Part shown: positions 5,941-6,800 of the stretch, in pieces
Layout of the letters: the number at the start of each line of letters is the position of its first letter
Numbering within the stretch: the stretch's first letter is position 1
Assembly (NCBI GenBank): GCA_003646355.1
Contig: QNFO01000062.1
Location: forward strand, 1 to 6,800
Length of the DNA stretch: 6,800 nt
From: Gammaproteobacteria bacterium
Lineage (GTDB): Bacteria; Pseudomonadota; Gammaproteobacteria; Pseudomonadales; Porticoccaceae
Reading direction: 5' to 3'
Translations under genes and position numbers: made by a program
Notes under the pieces: model-generated
What the model was told of the DNA's origin: nothing
Seen by the model: only the letters and a program-made list of their open reading frames with translations
Database searches by the model: none

Positions 5941-5964
5941 AAAACTAGTGCCGACAAGTGTCAA
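5935..5964 (-). promoter_or_regulatory. Sigma-70 promoter of the aliB operon
   Basis: On the minus strand a perfect TTGACA (5964-5959) is followed after 18 bp by TATGAT (5940-5935), one mismatch from consensus. Transcription should start near 5928, giving a leader of about 80 bases before aliB. This is the best promoter in the window and fits a strongly inducible, repressor-controlled operon. Confidence 0.75.
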
Positions 5965-5981
5965 CTTTTGCCTGAATAAGG

Positions 5982-5998
5982 TATATTGCCGGCCAATA
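5982..5998 (+). promoter_or_regulatory. Probable badR -10 element overlapped by an inverted repeat
   Basis: TATATT at 5982-5987 is a good -10 on the plus strand and would start transcription about 44 bases before the regulator ATG. The -35 17 bp upstream (5959-5964, TGTCAA) is poor. TATTG (5984-5988) and CAATA (5994-5998) form perfect 5-bp arms around CCGGC and overlap the -10. This could be a second repressor site for autoregulation, or chance. Confidence 0.4.
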
Positions 5999-6037
5999 AG
6001 AATAACACGATGATCAACCCTCACTCGGTAAGGCTAT

Positions 6038-6511
6038 ATGACAGACACTGACATGGCAGACGCTGACGAATTAAGTTCGGATATTCCTCTCAAGCTGTTT
6101 TTCCGTTTATATCAGGCGATGAACCTATCTCTGCGTAGAGCGGCTGAAGTACTTAGCGAATTTGATATGAGTGCTCAACAGTGGTCCATTCTCGACTCAC
6201 TGACCCGATCCGGTTACGAAAAGGGTATGACGGTCAATGGCCTGGTTGAATATTTAATGGTCAGCCGGCAGAGCCTCAATGGCGTGCTGAGGCGCATGGA
6301 AGAGTCGGGTTATATCGAGCGTGTGGTGAATCCGGATGATTTGCGCTCACGACAAATTCGTCTTACGCCCTATGGCCGAGAAGTCTGTAAAAAGGTCGAG
6401 CCCAAGGTGAAAAAGTTCTATCACGATAGCGTGCGCCATATGAGTGAGGAGGAGAGGGTGAACAGCCTCAACCTACTCAATCAAATTCTGGGTAATATGC
6501 GCAAAAAGTAG
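6038..6511 (+). CDS. badR: MarR-family transcriptional regulator (BadR-like), 157 aa
   Basis: A cytoplasmic dimeric winged-helix regulator of typical MarR length. An N-terminal helix region (about 16-60) is followed by the helix-turn-helix at about 64-92 (MTVNGLVEYLMVSRQSLNGV). The wing, about 93-112, contains VVNPDDLRSRQIRLT with the conserved Asp and Arg of MarR wings. A C-terminal dimerisation helix pair follows (about 113-157). TAAGG lies 4 bases before ATG 6038, a short but usable spacing. M6 is an alternative start without a ribosome site. It is divergent from the aliB operon, with a palindrome on the operon's -10, so it most likely represses that operon. In R. palustris, BadR is relieved by a CoA-thioester intermediate of this pathway. 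Assigning the same ligand here is inference. Confidence 0.83.
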   Translation: MTDTDMADADELSSDIPLKLFFRLYQAMNLSLRRAAEVLSEFDMSAQQWSILDSLTRSGYEKGMTVNGLVEYLMVSRQSLNGVLRRMEESGYIERVVNPDDLRSRQIRLTPYGREVCKKVEPKVKKFYHDSVRHMSEEERVNSLNLLNQILGNMRKK

Positions 6512-6571
6512 CTTTTATCTCTCGTATTCTGTTCCCAGAAAAACCTGCTTACTCGCTGCTCTCGGTTCTAA

Positions 6572-6800
<229 letters not shown>

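Noticed and set aside
6503..6516. Possible terminator after badR (AAAAG-TAG-CTTTT)
   Set aside because: Only 5 weak pairs overlapping the stop codon, with no GC stem and no T-tract beyond it.

Overview
The window looks like a chromosomal segment of a gammaproteobacterium, most likely marine and related to the Cellvibrionales/Spongiibacter or Pseudomonas-like groups. This placement is an inference. It rests on the pseudomonad-like N-terminus of the sulfite reductase gene at the left edge, the Proteobacteria-type TadA at the right edge, moderate GC content, and compact Shine-Dalgarno-led genes. No sequence search was possible.

Layout. Positions 1-169 (-) hold the start of cysI (assimilatory sulfite reductase hemoprotein), cut by the window edge. 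Positions 170-786 contain no large gene. They hold three consecutive hairpins ending in an intrinsic terminator (331-432), a 37-codon single-pass membrane peptide gene (472-585), its own strong terminator (666-697), and a nested inverted repeat. An MFS transporter (787-1965, +) follows and converges on a four-gene minus-strand operon. The two share a bidirectional terminator (1989-2031).

The operon, read right to left, is an acyl-CoA dehydrogenase (aliB-like, 5847-4690), a crotonase (in the badK position, 4629-3853), a MenB-type ring-cleaving crotonase (badI-like, 3677-2895) and an SDR dehydrogenase (badH-like, 2849-2052). A MarR regulator (badR-like, 6038-6511) is divergent from it. This is the gene set for cyclohexanecarboxyl-CoA degradation as known from Rhodopseudomonas palustris: dehydrogenation to cyclohex-1-ene-1-carboxyl-CoA, hydration to 2-hydroxycyclohexanecarboxyl-CoA, oxidation to 2-ketocyclohexanecarboxyl-CoA, and hydrolytic ring opening to pimeloyl-CoA. 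The CoA ligase (AliA) needed to start the route from the free acid is not in the window. The 190-bp divergent region has a strong minus-strand promoter (TTGACA-18-TATGAT) whose -10 is half of a perfect palindrome, TATGAT-TTAC-ATCATA. A second inverted repeat overlaps the likely badR -10.

The right edge (6575-6800, +) is the start of tadA (tRNA adenosine deaminase). The catabolic cluster therefore sits between housekeeping genes, as an accessory insertion would. The points most worth a second look are two active-site substitutions (His for the second catalytic Glu in the BadK-position crotonase, and Asp for the catalytic Glu in the dehydrogenase), the operator architecture, and the structured RNA and small membrane peptide region between cysI and the transporter.
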